18,217 bases of DNA. Origin: JBQTHI01 sp052390035 (GTDB lineage: Bacteria > Actinomycetota > Acidimicrobiia > Spongiisociales > ZC4RG35). The notes under the pieces are model-generated. The model did no database searches. It had not been told where the DNA came from and saw only the letters and a list, made by a program, of their open reading frames with translations. The stretch's first letter is position 1, and each line of letters begins with the position of its first letter. Position numbers and translations under genes: made by a program. Shown here piece after piece: positions 5,933 to 13,783 of the stretch. Location of the stretch: positions 1 to 18,217 of the forward strand of contig JBQTHI010000125.1 of NCBI GenBank assembly GCA_052390035.1, given 5' to 3'.

Positions 5933-7891
5933 TTACGCAACCGGGTTGGTTCCAATTCCCAGGTTCTTGAGGAAAGCGTGGTTGTTCGGCTCCCGACCCA
6001 AAAAGGCCCTGAGGTGTTCGATGCCGTCACGGGATCCGCCTCGTTCCAGCACCTCGTGGCGGTAGTCGGCGCCGACTGAAGGGTTATCGACCCCCTCTTC
6101 GTCGAACCGGCTCCACATGTCGTCGCCATACACTTCTGACCACAGATACCCGTAGTAGCCGGCGTCGTAACCGCCCAACAGGTGCCCGAAACTGGCGGGG
6201 AAGAAGGTTCCCTCGTGGAAGGGAAACAGGCTTACCGCTGTCGCCCGACGGAGGATCTGGTCGATGTCCTTTTCGCCAGCCTCATCGTGCAGCCACATGT
6301 CGAATAGACCGAATTGCACCTGACGGAGAGTGGATAGGGCAATGTTGAGATGTTTGGCGGCGGTGAGCTGGCCCACCAGCTCATCAGGAATCGGCTGGCC
6401 GGTCTGATAGTGGCGAGCAAATCGCCGGAGGATCTCTGGCCGCCAGGTCCAGTTCTCCATGATCTGGCTTGGTGCCTCGACGAAGTCCCCCTCGGTCGAC
6501 GAGCCCGAGAATCGGGTTATCTGCGCCCTGGTCAGAGCTTGATGGAGGATATGACCGAACTCGTGGAAGAAAGTCTCTACCTCGGAATGCTGGAGCAGCG
6601 ACGGCCTTTCGCTACCCGGTTTCGTGAAGTTGGCAACGATGGCCGATATCGGCCGTTGATAGTCCCCGTCGGGGAGAAGCCGACCCGGCACCAACGGAAA
6701 GGCGGCGGCGTGGCTGAACTTCCCTTCCCTGGGAAAGAGATCCATGTGGAAATGGGCGAGGAGGTCGCCGGTTGGCCGATCATGGATGGCGTAGGTGGCC
6801 ACATCGGGATGCCACAGGGGACTTTCGATCTGGTGGTAGTCCAACCCGAAGACCTCCCCCGTCAGTTTCAGCATGCCGTCGATCACCTGCTGGAGGGGGA
6901 AATAATCGGCTACGACGATGGGGTCAACCCCATAATCCCGCTTGCGCAGTTGGGTCTCGTAATAGCGGAAGTCGTAGACCTGAAGTGGTGATGGAAAGTC
7001 ATCCTCGCTCAACATCGCATCCATCACCGCTAGTTCGGACTGCCCTTTTGCGGTCAATCCGGGGAGGAGGTCGTGGTAGAAAGCCTTCACCGCTTCGGGG
7101 TTCTTGGCCATCTTCTCCTCGAGTTGATAGTCAGCCCACGATGGCTGGCCAAATAGGCTGGCGATGCGCTGCCTGGTGGCGATGGCCTCCTCGAGCAGAC
7201 CCTGATTGAGAAATACCGCCCTGTTGTTGAACTTGGCATGGAGCCGTTCACGGAGGTCTCGTCGGGGGGAGTTCTCCATAAACGGCACGACCTCTGGATA
7301 AGACAGACCGATTTTGTACTGATCACCGTCCCGTTCCAGGTTCTCTATGTACGTGTCGGGCATTCCTTCCAGATCCTGCTTTTCGACGAAGAGGTGGTCT
7401 CGGTGTTCGTCGATGTTGCGTTGAAAGGCGATCCCTACTTCCACCATTCGCTCGGTCATCTTCTTGACTTCTGCTCTGGTGGCCTCGTCCAGTTCGTGCC
7501 CCGCCCGGCGCAAGTCCCTCAGCCAGAACTCGACAAACCGCGCCGGTTCGCCTTCGAGGCCGGCCGCCTCGGCAGTCTCGCTGAAAGCCTTCACCGCCCT
7601 ATAAAGATCAGAGCGGAAGACGAGTTCCACCCCCCACTTCTGGAGGCGTTCTTCGGCAGCATTGCCGGCGTCCCGCACCCCCTTATCGGGGTGAACGTAA
7701 CCCATAAACGCGGTTTCGCCGTAGACGCGGTGCATCAGGTCGTTCGCTTGATCGAGGGGTCGCATGATGGTTTGGTAACTCGACGGGGTGGCGAGATCCA
7801 CCAGCTCAGAAATCAAACGATCCGCTTCGGCGATCGCCTCGCCAGTCTGCTGAGCGATTCCGGCCGCGCTCACTTGGGTGTAATCGAACAT
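5933..7891 (-). CDS. M3A family zinc oligopeptidase (thimet oligopeptidase-like)
   Basis: A zinc metallopeptidase that cuts short peptides in the cytoplasm, probably recycling protein-degradation products. The 652-aa length fits the M3A family (thimet oligopeptidase, OpdA, Dcp). The zinc motif HEFGH is at 443-447, with the third ligand Glu472 in FVEAPSQIMENW. The 29-residue gap between His443 and Glu472 equals that between His473 and Glu502 of thimet oligopeptidase. The downstream GGYDAGYYGYLWSEV segment holds the Tyr/Gly-rich substrate-binding loop typical of the family. No signal peptide is visible (MFDYTQVSAAG). ATG 7891 is the only sensible start; a run of G lies just before it, with no clear Shine-Dalgarno. 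It is 73 nt downstream of the amidohydrolase on the same strand. OpdA-type and Dcp-type activity cannot be distinguished here. Confidence 0.93.
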   Translation of the reverse strand: MFDYTQVSAAGIAQQTGEAIAEADRLISELVDLATPSSYQTIMRPLDQANDLMHRVYGETAFMGYVHPDKGVRDAGNAAEERLQKWGVELVFRSDLYRAVKAFSETAEAAGLEGEPARFVEFWLRDLRRAGHELDEATRAEVKKMTERMVEVGIAFQRNIDEHRDHLFVEKQDLEGMPDTYIENLERDGDQYKIGLSYPEVVPFMENSPRRDLRERLHAKFNNRAVFLNQGLLEEAIATRQRIASLFGQPSWADYQLEEKMAKNPEAVKAFYHDLLPGLTAKGQSELAVMDAMLSEDDFPSPLQVYDFRYYETQLRKRDYGVDPIVVADYFPLQQVIDGMLKLTGEVFGLDYHQIESPLWHPDVATYAIHDRPTGDLLAHFHMDLFPREGKFSHAAAFPLVPGRLLPDGDYQRPISAIVANFTKPGSERPSLLQHSEVETFFHEFGHILHQALTRAQITRFSGSSTEGDFVEAPSQIMENWTWRPEILRRFARHYQTGQPIPDELVGQLTAAKHLNIALSTLRQVQFGLFDMWLHDEAGEKDIDQILRRATAVSLFPFHEGTFFPASFGHLLGGYDAGYYGYLWSEVYGDDMWSRFDEEGVDNPSVGADYRHEVLERGGSRDGIEHLRAFLGREPNNHAFLKNLGIGTNPVA

Positions 7892-7915
7892 GCCCCCAGT
7901 TAACTATGGGCCCGG

Positions 7916-7941
7916 TCGATAAAGGCCAATCGATGAAGGCC
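7916..7941. repeat. Tandem 12-bp direct repeat upstream of the M3 peptidase
   Basis: TCGATAAAGGCC (7916-7927) and TCGATGAAGGCC (7930-7941) differ at one base and have a 14-nt period. They lie 25-50 nt upstream of the peptidase start in the 73-nt gap after the amidohydrolase. Possibly a regulator-binding site. Confidence 0.4.
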
Positions 7942-7964
7942 GGGCAACAACTCCTCGGAGCTGG

Positions 7965-9428
7965 TCAGACAAATGGCAGTTCGGGTGCCGGGATAAACCT
8001 CTGGCCCTTCCGGTAACTGGTTATCAGGCGCGTGTCCTCAATCCTGGCGCGGCCGATGGGGTCGGCATCGACGACGATCAGATCGGCCGGCCCTCCGACC
8101 TGAAGAGTGGGTCGGTAGAGATCGAGAGCAAGATCCGGTCCCAAACCCCCTGCACCGGCGGCGGCCGCCACTCCCCACCAGGGGTTGGGTGCCTCGACCG
8201 GGCAATCGGATCCACCGACCATCGGGACAGCGGCGGAGTTCAAGGCGGCCAGCTGGTAAGTGTGCTCGGTACGGGTGCCGAGCCGTTTCCCGAGCCAGGC
8301 CGCCTCGGAGGTGATGAAGGGCGGCTGAACGGAGGCGGTGATCCCGAGTCTCGCCATTCGGTCGATGAGAGTCGGGGATAGGACCGAGGCGTGCTCGATG
8401 CGGAGGCCCGCGGGATCGACTCCCCGATGGATCAGCACCTCGAATAGGTCCATTACCCGCTCGTTGGCCAGGTCACCGATGGCGTGGATTGCTACCAGCC
8501 CTCCGAGGTTTAGGGAGGTGCGGGCCATCTCGAAGGCGTTCGCCGGGTCGAGGCGGAGAAGGCCGGCGGTGGTGGGATCATCGGTATATGGCGAGCTCAG
8601 CGCGGCGGTGTGGCCCCCGAGGCTTCCATCGGCGAATCCCTTCCAGCCGAGGAACTTCAGATTCGTGGGGCCATGATCGAGCCGGCTTGCCGCCAACTCC
8701 AGATCGCCCGGCGTATCGGCTGCAACCAGCACGTTGAACTCGAGGGGGAGCGACGAAGCGACATCGATCAGGGTGCCGACTTCATCAGGGGTGCCACACC
8801 AGAGCGGCTCGGCTGCCGACACGATTGCTGTCAGGGTGCCGAGGCCAAGGCTGGCGAGCCCTTCGAGGGCCCGATGGACGTCCACATGTTGGAGGGGAGG
8901 CCGCTGTGAGCCGACCGCACTGGACATGAACTGAATGTCGGCCTCTTTGATGATGCCGGATGGATGGGAGGCGAGTCCGGCCAGTTCGAGGGCGGCCGTG
9001 TTGGCTACTGCCACATGCCCGCAGTACCGGTAGAGAAGAACCGCCCGGTCGGCCACCGCGGCGTCGAGTTCTGCCCTGTTCGGTAGTCGGGCCTCGGCCA
9101 GCCGTTCGTCGTCGAGGCGATTTCCGATCAGGGCGGCACCCTTCGGTAAACGCGAAGCGGCCTCCCGTAGTCGATCGGCCAACTCGGCGAGATCGGCAAC
9201 GGTATTGAGGGAGAGACCGGTGACGACGGCGGCGTATCCGATCGGGTGGAAGTGGTGGTCGTGGAGCGGAGCCATGATCGTGGCGTCGGCGAAGACCGTC
9301 TTGTCCGCCTCGATTGCCGCCAACGCCTCGATCCGGCCGATGGCCTCAATCCGACCACTGCTCATCAGAATTCCGGTCGACTCGGGATGGCCTGCGATGT
9401 TCGGGGCGAAGAGAAGGTGCCGACTCAC
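7965..9428 (-). CDS. YtcJ-like metal-dependent amidohydrolase
   Basis: A member of the amidohydrolase family 3 (YtcJ/LAF3-like) branch, which hydrolyses amide or related bonds with one or two metals in a TIM barrel. The natural substrate is unknown. The 487-aa protein shows the DxHxH metal motif as D57-H-H59-F-H61. It also has KGFADGSLGGHTAAL (263-277), AIHAIGD with His315, RIEHASVLSP with His346, and GGSDCPVEAPNPW with the catalytic Asp408. The final residues return to the small beta-sandwich (VGGPADLIVVD), as expected. GTG 9428 overlaps the stop of the upstream phosphatase gene by 4 nt (GTGA), so translation is probably coupled. No signal peptide is evident. Whether the two products share a pathway is not shown by the sequence. 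Confidence 0.9.
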   Translation of the reverse strand: MSRHLLFAPNIAGHPESTGILMSSGRIEAIGRIEALAAIEADKTVFADATIMAPLHDHHFHPIGYAAVVTGLSLNTVADLAELADRLREAASRLPKGAALIGNRLDDERLAEARLPNRAELDAAVADRAVLLYRYCGHVAVANTAALELAGLASHPSGIIKEADIQFMSSAVGSQRPPLQHVDVHRALEGLASLGLGTLTAIVSAAEPLWCGTPDEVGTLIDVASSLPLEFNVLVAADTPGDLELAASRLDHGPTNLKFLGWKGFADGSLGGHTAALSSPYTDDPTTAGLLRLDPANAFEMARTSLNLGGLVAIHAIGDLANERVMDLFEVLIHRGVDPAGLRIEHASVLSPTLIDRMARLGITASVQPPFITSEAAWLGKRLGTRTEHTYQLAALNSAAVPMVGGSDCPVEAPNPWWGVAAAAGAGGLGPDLALDLYRPTLQVGGPADLIVVDADPIGRARIEDTRLITSYRKGQRFIPAPELPFV

Positions 9429-10228
9429 GTCACGTGTTCAGGAGGTGCGATTGAGATGGCCGTAACCAACTCGGCGTGGATAAGCCCGTTGCTCGCCACC
9501 ACCCCCGGCGAATCCACACGGTAGGCGTCTCCACGATGGCCTGTCACCAGACCGCCAGCTTCGGACACCAGCAGAACCCCGGCGGCGGCGTCCCACGGCT
9601 TCAGCCCAAACTCCCAATATCCCTCATATCGACCGCAAGCCACCCAGGCAAAGTCGAGGGCGGCGCTACCCAGGCGGCGGATGCCTTGGGCGCGGACCAG
9701 GACTTCGCCCATGTTTCCGGCGTAGGTCCGTCCGTGCAGGTTGCGGTCGTATGGAAAACCGGTGGCGATGAGGCTGTGGGCAAGCAAGGGCTCGCCGGAT
9801 ACGGCAATCGGTCGATCGTTGAGGAAGGCGCCACCCCCGGCGCTGGCTCTCAACTCCTCGCCACGGCTCACGTCGACCACGACGCCCACCGCCGGTCGTC
9901 CGTCGACCCAGAAAGCCACCGACACTGCGACCTGAGGAATGCCATGAATGAAGTTGACGGTCCCATCCAACGGGTCGACCATCCAGACCCGATCGGAATC
10001 GACATGTTCTCCGCCGCTCTCCTCGGCGAGCACCGCGTCGCTCGGGAAGGCCTGGTGGATGACGGCCAGGATGGCCGCTTCGGCCGCACGATCAACGGCT
10101 GTCACCGGATTGGCGTCACCTTTGAACTCGGCTTCTACCCGGGCACCGAGTTTGCTGGCCACCACTGACGTTCCGGCCCTGGCGGCCTGGCGGGCGACGG
10201 CGAGTTCGGGTTCGAACATGAGGTCCAC
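9425..10228 (-). CDS. Inositol monophosphatase family protein
   Basis: A Mg-dependent, Li-sensitive-type sugar-phosphate phosphatase. Known members act on inositol-1-phosphate, histidinol phosphate or fructose-1,6-bisphosphate. The 267-aa length is standard. Metal-site motifs are AEESGG (68-73), WMVDPLDGTVNF (82-93, with Asp85 and Asp88), and GLKPWDAAAGVLLVSEAGG with Asp213. The substrate cannot be settled from sequence: in actinobacteria the family includes SuhB/ImpA-type inositol phosphatases and HisN, so no symbol is given. GTG 10228 is used; an ATG at 10219 would shorten it by three residues, and neither start has a clear ribosome-binding site. It is first of two coupled genes with the amidohydrolase, and diverges from lnt across about 60 nt containing an inverted repeat. 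Confidence 0.9.
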   Translation of the reverse strand: MDLMFEPELAVARQAARAGTSVVASKLGARVEAEFKGDANPVTAVDRAAEAAILAVIHQAFPSDAVLAEESGGEHVDSDRVWMVDPLDGTVNFIHGIPQVAVSVAFWVDGRPAVGVVVDVSRGEELRASAGGGAFLNDRPIAVSGEPLLAHSLIATGFPYDRNLHGRTYAGNMGEVLVRAQGIRRLGSAALDFAWVACGRYEGYWEFGLKPWDAAAGVLLVSEAGGLVTGHRGDAYRVDSPGVVASNGLIHAELVTAISIAPPEHVT

Positions 10229-10231
10229 AGC

Positions 10232-10265
10232 TTGGTCGATCCACGGCGTTCCGACTGCCGACCAA
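10232..10265. promoter_or_regulatory. Inverted repeat in the phosphatase/lnt divergent promoter region
   Basis: TTGGTCG (10232-10238) and CGACCAA (10259-10265) form a perfect 7-bp dyad with a 20-nt spacer, centres 27 bp apart. It lies between the divergent starts at 10228 and 10288, just upstream of the lnt -10. A shared operator is possible but unproven. Confidence 0.35.
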
Positions 10266-10275
10266 AGGCGATTCT

Positions 10276-10281
10276 TACAAT
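10276..10281 (+). promoter_or_regulatory. Candidate -10 element of lnt (TACAAT)
   Basis: TACAAT, one base from TATAAT, ends 6 nt before the lnt GTG and is preceded by TTC. There is no room for a ribosome-binding site, so the lnt mRNA is probably leaderless. Confidence 0.5.
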
Positions 10282-10287
10282 CCGATC

Positions 10288-11751
10288 GTGCGGTCGTTTC
10301 TGATGGCGGTCGTGGCGGCCGCTCTGCTGGTGCTGGCGTTTCCCCCTTTTGGTTGGGGTTTTCTGGTCATGCCGGCCATCACCGTTTTGTTGTGGGAATT
10401 GCGTCGGGGACCGCGCCCTCTCCTGACCGGCACAGTGTTCGGACTGGGTTTCTACACGAGCCTGATCTGGTGGGTGGGGAAGTTGGGGCTGATCGCGGTG
10501 ACCCCGTTGGTGGTGGTGTTCTCGCTCTACCTGGCGGGCTTCGGATGGCTTCTGGGCAAGGCCCGCCGGTGGGATGGGAGTCGCTGGTTCTGGGCGGCGA
10601 CCGGGGGATGGGCGCTGATGGAAGCGACCCGGGTCCGGTTCCCTTTCGGGGGATTCGAGTGGGGGCTGCTTGGTTACCCCATGGGCGAATACCCCTGGAC
10701 CCGGTGGGCCGCCCAATTTGTGGGTACTTCAGGCTGGGGCGTGCTCATTACGGCGATGGCCGCCGGGACGGTCATCTCGGCCGAGGAGCGCCGGCTCGAC
10801 CGGCGCCTTGCCCTGGTATTGATCGCGTTTGTGGTCTGTACGCTGGCCGCTCCGATCGACCCTCCCATCGCCGACGGCCCTCCGATTCGCGTGGCGATTG
10901 TCCAGGGATCGACCCCCTGTCCCCTTACCCACTGTCTCCACGAACGACGCCTGACCTATGAGATGCATCTCAACCTGACTCGTACCATCTCGCCCGGATC
11001 GGTTGACCTGGTGGTGTGGCCGGAGGGTTCGACGGGCGGTTTTGATGCCGATCCGGTACTCGTGGCCGAAGTGAGGCAGGCGTTGGGAGCCGAGGCCGCG
11101 CGAATAGGCGCTTACCTCTTGGTGGGTGGTGATCGCCCGATTTCGGATGAGCACTGGATCAACGCCAACGTGGTCGTCGCCCCTGATGGGAACATATTCG
11201 GCGAATATCGAAAGCGCCACCCGGTCCCGTTCGGGGAATACATACCGGCCCGCCCGCTTTTCGACTGGATCCCTGCCCTCGACCAGGTCCCTCGCGACAT
11301 GATCCCGGGAGAAGAGGCAGTGGTGTTCGACCTGCCGGTTGGGCGGGTCGGATCGGTCATCTCCTTCGAGGCGGCCTTCGCTCGTTATGGCCGTGACGAG
11401 GCGAGAAGTGGCGCTCAGATACTGGTGGTGGCGACCAACGAAGGTAGCTACGAGTTCACCCCGGTCTCCGACCAATTCCTGGGAATGACAAGAATGAGAT
11501 CGGCAGAACTCGGTCTCGATGTCGTGCATTCCGCCGTGACCGGCAAGTCGGCGTTCATCAGCGATGGCGGAGAGATCGGCCCACCGGTCGACTTCCTCGA
11601 CGAGCGGGTGATCACCTCCACCCTCCACCTTTCCGACGGGAGCAGCACCCTCTACACCCTTCTGGGAGAATGGGTGCAGGCTCTGGCCTTGATCGGCCTG
11701 GTCCGGGCCATTGGCCTTCCTAGGATTCGGCAAAAGTGGCCCCGCGTATGA
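10288..11751 (+). CDS. lnt: Apolipoprotein N-acyltransferase homologue with Cys-to-Ser change at the active site
   Basis: Lnt adds the third acyl chain to the N-terminal Cys of lipoproteins at the outer face of the membrane. The 487-aa protein has several hydrophobic N-terminal segments (about residues 4-190), a nitrilase-type domain (about 200-440) and a short hydrophobic stretch near the C-terminus (QALALIGLVRAIGL). Catalytic positions are Glu246 in VVWPEGS, Lys309 in YRKRHPVPFGEYIP and Glu317. The nucleophile position reads VGSVISFEAAF: codon 359 is TCC (Ser) where the family has Cys (CYE/CFE), with Glu361 still present. A Ser here should block or greatly weaken thioester formation, so the enzyme may be inactive or altered; one base (TGC to TCC) would explain it, and read error is possible. 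GTG 10288 follows TACAAT by 6 nt. Actinobacterial Lnt is sometimes linked to a Ppm1 domain; none is present here. Confidence 0.88.
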   Translation: MRSFLMAVVAAALLVLAFPPFGWGFLVMPAITVLLWELRRGPRPLLTGTVFGLGFYTSLIWWVGKLGLIAVTPLVVVFSLYLAGFGWLLGKARRWDGSRWFWAATGGWALMEATRVRFPFGGFEWGLLGYPMGEYPWTRWAAQFVGTSGWGVLITAMAAGTVISAEERRLDRRLALVLIAFVVCTLAAPIDPPIADGPPIRVAIVQGSTPCPLTHCLHERRLTYEMHLNLTRTISPGSVDLVVWPEGSTGGFDADPVLVAEVRQALGAEAARIGAYLLVGGDRPISDEHWINANVVVAPDGNIFGEYRKRHPVPFGEYIPARPLFDWIPALDQVPRDMIPGEEAVVFDLPVGRVGSVISFEAAFARYGRDEARSGAQILVVATNEGSYEFTPVSDQFLGMTRMRSAELGLDVVHSAVTGKSAFISDGGEIGPPVDFLDERVITSTLHLSDGSSTLYTLLGEWVQALALIGLVRAIGLPRIRQKWPRV

Positions 11752-11752
11752 T
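11747..11752 (+). promoter_or_regulatory. Candidate -10 element of the F420-type oxidoreductase gene (TATGAT)
   Basis: TATGAT overlaps the lnt stop codon (TGA 11749-11751) and ends 7 nt before ATG 11760. It suggests a leaderless transcript of the downstream gene in addition to any read-through from lnt. Confidence 0.45.
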
Positions 11753-11759
11753 CGAGCAC

Positions 11760-12734
11760 ATGCCACAGTTCGCCTGGTTTTGCTCTCACGAGTCTTATCA
11801 ACCCGAGACTCTGGTCGAACAAGCGCTGAGGGCCGAGCAGGCGGGCTTCGACATGGTGAGCGCCTCCGACCACTTTCATCCGTGGGTCGACGACAACTCA
11901 GCGGCCGGCTTTGTATGGTCCTGGCTGGGTGCCACCGCCGCTAAAACCGAGCGGGTTCGGCTGGCTACCTCGGTCACCTGTCCGCTCTTCCATTACCACC
12001 CGGCCCTCATCGCGCAGGCGGCCGCCACCATGGATCGTATGTCCGGTGGCCGATTTGTGCTCGGCGTTGGTACCGGCGAGAACATCAATGAGGGACCATT
12101 GGGTTACGAGTTTCCCGGCTACGCCGAACGGATTCGGCGGATGGGGGAGGCGCTCGAGATCATCCGCCGGCTCTTCGCCGGGGAGAAACTCGACTTCGAC
12201 GGCAAGTACTACACGTGTCGGAAGGCGAAGCTCTACAGCCCACCAACCCACAACGTGCCGATTTGGATGGCGGCCGGAGGAGAGCAGTCGGCGGGCTTTG
12301 CTGGTCGAAACGCCGACGGCCTCATCACCTCGGTTAAGAACCCGGTCGAGACGGTGGCGTCGATCATCAAACCGTTCGAGGCGGCTCGGGGCGGTCGAGG
12401 ATCGGTAATGGCTTCACGCTGGGTCGTGCTGGCTGGCTCAGATGACGAAGCCTGGGAGGCGTTGGGCTCGATGCGCGGGCTGCGGGCGCCCGGACGGTTG
12501 GAAGAGGTGGATCCGATGGTCCTTCGCCAACGAGCCGACGAGATGGAGCGTTCGGAGATCCTTAGCCGATACGCCGTGGTCAACGACACCTCCGGGCTGA
12601 TCGAGGCCTACCGGTCGCTGGTCACCGAAGTCAACGCCGACGTGGTGTCAATCCAGGTGGCGTCGACCGATCCCCAACGGACAATCGACATGCTGGGCCG
12701 GGAGGTGCTCCCGGAGTTACGCGCCCTCATCTGA
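11760..12734 (+). CDS. LLM-class F420-dependent oxidoreductase, glucose-6-phosphate dehydrogenase-like subgroup
   Basis: A TIM-barrel luciferase-like oxidoreductase that probably transfers hydride to or from coenzyme F420. The 324-aa product resembles F420-dependent glucose-6-phosphate dehydrogenase. It has ASDHFHPW (35-42; compare SDHFxPW), a WSWLGA...TERVRLATSV segment, GVGTGENINE (102-111, with Glu107 for the Fgd proton-transfer Glu), DFDGKYY and WMAAGG. Lys193 (TSVK) may correspond to a phosphate-contacting Lys of Fgd, but the other phosphate ligands are not clearly kept, so glucose-6-phosphate is not assured. ATG 11760 gives the family N-terminus MPQFAWFCS. An in-frame ATG at 11748 and one at 11736 lie inside or around the lnt stop and the TATGAT element. 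It runs 8 nt after lnt on the same strand and ends facing the kinase gene. Confidence 0.9.
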   Translation: MPQFAWFCSHESYQPETLVEQALRAEQAGFDMVSASDHFHPWVDDNSAAGFVWSWLGATAAKTERVRLATSVTCPLFHYHPALIAQAAATMDRMSGGRFVLGVGTGENINEGPLGYEFPGYAERIRRMGEALEIIRRLFAGEKLDFDGKYYTCRKAKLYSPPTHNVPIWMAAGGEQSAGFAGRNADGLITSVKNPVETVASIIKPFEAARGGRGSVMASRWVVLAGSDDEAWEALGSMRGLRAPGRLEEVDPMVLRQRADEMERSEILSRYAVVNDTSGLIEAYRSLVTEVNADVVSIQVASTDPQRTIDMLGREVLPELRALI

Positions 12735-12778
12735 GGTCGCCCATTCAATTGGAGATATAGGTGGGCGGCGCCCGGCGG

Positions 12779-13783
12779 CTAGGGGAGAGTGAACACGATG
12801 GTGGTGCCCTCTCCCGTCGGGTTGGCGACCGTCATCTCACCGCCGTGGGCGCGCACTAAATCGCGAGCGATCGACAGGCCGAGCCCGGTCCCGCCGGAGT
12901 CGGCAATCTTGACGAATCGCTCGAAGACGTGGGGAAGGAGGTCGGGAGGGATTCCTGGCCCCCGGTCGGCCACCTCAATTTGCCAGCCCGCCTCTAGGCG
13001 GAGGGCCCGCAGGGAAACCAACCCTCCCTCCGGAGAGTGGCGAAGGGCGTTGACGATCAGGTTGGTCACCACCTCCCGAATCCTCATCGGGTCGACGTCG
13101 ACCCGCCCGGGGTCGGCCCTCACCTCGATGGTGGTCCCCGACCGGGCTGCAGTCGCCCTGATTGGTGCCGCTGCATCTTCGAGCAGATCGGCCATGACCA
13201 CTTCTTCTTTTTCCAGTCGCAGCTCGCCCGCCTCGGAGAGCGACAAGGTCCGAAGGTCATCGAGCAACCGAGCTATCAGTCGCGTCTCCTCGAGCAACAG
13301 CTCCAGGTGCCCGGGGTCGGCGGGATGGACCCCCTCGGCCATCGCCTCGATCTCACCCTGGATGACCGTCAACGGGGTGCGGAGCTCGTGGCCGAGGTCG
13401 GCGAGCCAGCGACGCCGTAACAGGGCCGACTCCTCGAGACGGCGCGCCATGCCGTTGAATGAGCGGACCACCTCTCGCATCGGCCCACCCTCGACGTCAG
13501 GAACCCGCGCCGAATAGTCCCCGTCGGCGAGCCTGCCGGCCGCTTCGACCAGCCTCCCCACCGGGAACCAGCGGGGCCGGGACCGGCCGGCGATCACCAA
13601 GAACAGCAGGAACCCGAGCGGCCACAGCAACCACAGCCCGTGGAATCCCCGCCCGGCGATGAAGCCGACCAGGAACAAGAGCCCGATGGGGATCAGGAGG
13701 AACCCCCTCCAATACCTCCCCCGGTGTGGGATTGGGGGGAAAGGCTGATCTGCCGGCCACCAGTGCGGCCGGTGTTCAGGCAT
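12779..13783 (-). CDS. Sensor histidine kinase with minimal extracytoplasmic region
   Basis: A membrane kinase that autophosphorylates on His and passes phosphate to its partner regulator. In order: Pro/His-rich N-terminus; TM1 about 26-43; a six-residue loop (GRGFHG); TM2 about 50-67; a HAMP-like linker (74-118). These are followed by the H-box LGHELRTPL with His132, the N-box around Asn241/Asn245, G1 DRGPGIP (273-279) and G2 GGTGLGLSI (298-306). With so little outside the membrane, the signal is probably sensed within the membrane or through a partner. ATG 13783 overlaps the regulator's stop by 8 nt; an alternative ATG at 13801 adds six residues. It is last of three minus-strand genes and converges on the oxidoreductase gene. 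Length 334 aa. Confidence 0.92.
   Translation of the reverse strand: MPEHRPHWWPADQPFPPIPHRGRYWRGFLLIPIGLLFLVGFIAGRGFHGLWLLWPLGFLLFLVIAGRSRPRWFPVGRLVEAAGRLADGDYSARVPDVEGGPMREVVRSFNGMARRLEESALLRRRWLADLGHELRTPLTVIQGEIEAMAEGVHPADPGHLELLLEETRLIARLLDDLRTLSLSEAGELRLEKEEVVMADLLEDAAAPIRATAARSGTTIEVRADPGRVDVDPMRIREVVTNLIVNALRHSPEGGLVSLRALRLEAGWQIEVADRGPGIPPDLLPHVFERFVKIADSGGTGLGLSIARDLVRAHGGEMTVANPTGEGTTIVFTLP

Noticed and set aside
9948..10961. 337-aa plus-strand frame spanning the phosphatase/lnt junction
   Set aside because: It is antisense to the phosphatase and out of frame with lnt; it crosses the divergent promoter region and shows no family motif.
10729..11766. 345-aa open frame antisense to lnt
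   Set aside because: No recognisable domain, and it lies wholly opposite a well-supported gene; a common GC-rich antisense frame.
12735..12778. CGCCCA/TGGGCG dyad between the convergent F420-type and kinase genes
   Set aside because: Six-bp stem with an 18-nt loop and no T tract; too weak to call a terminator.
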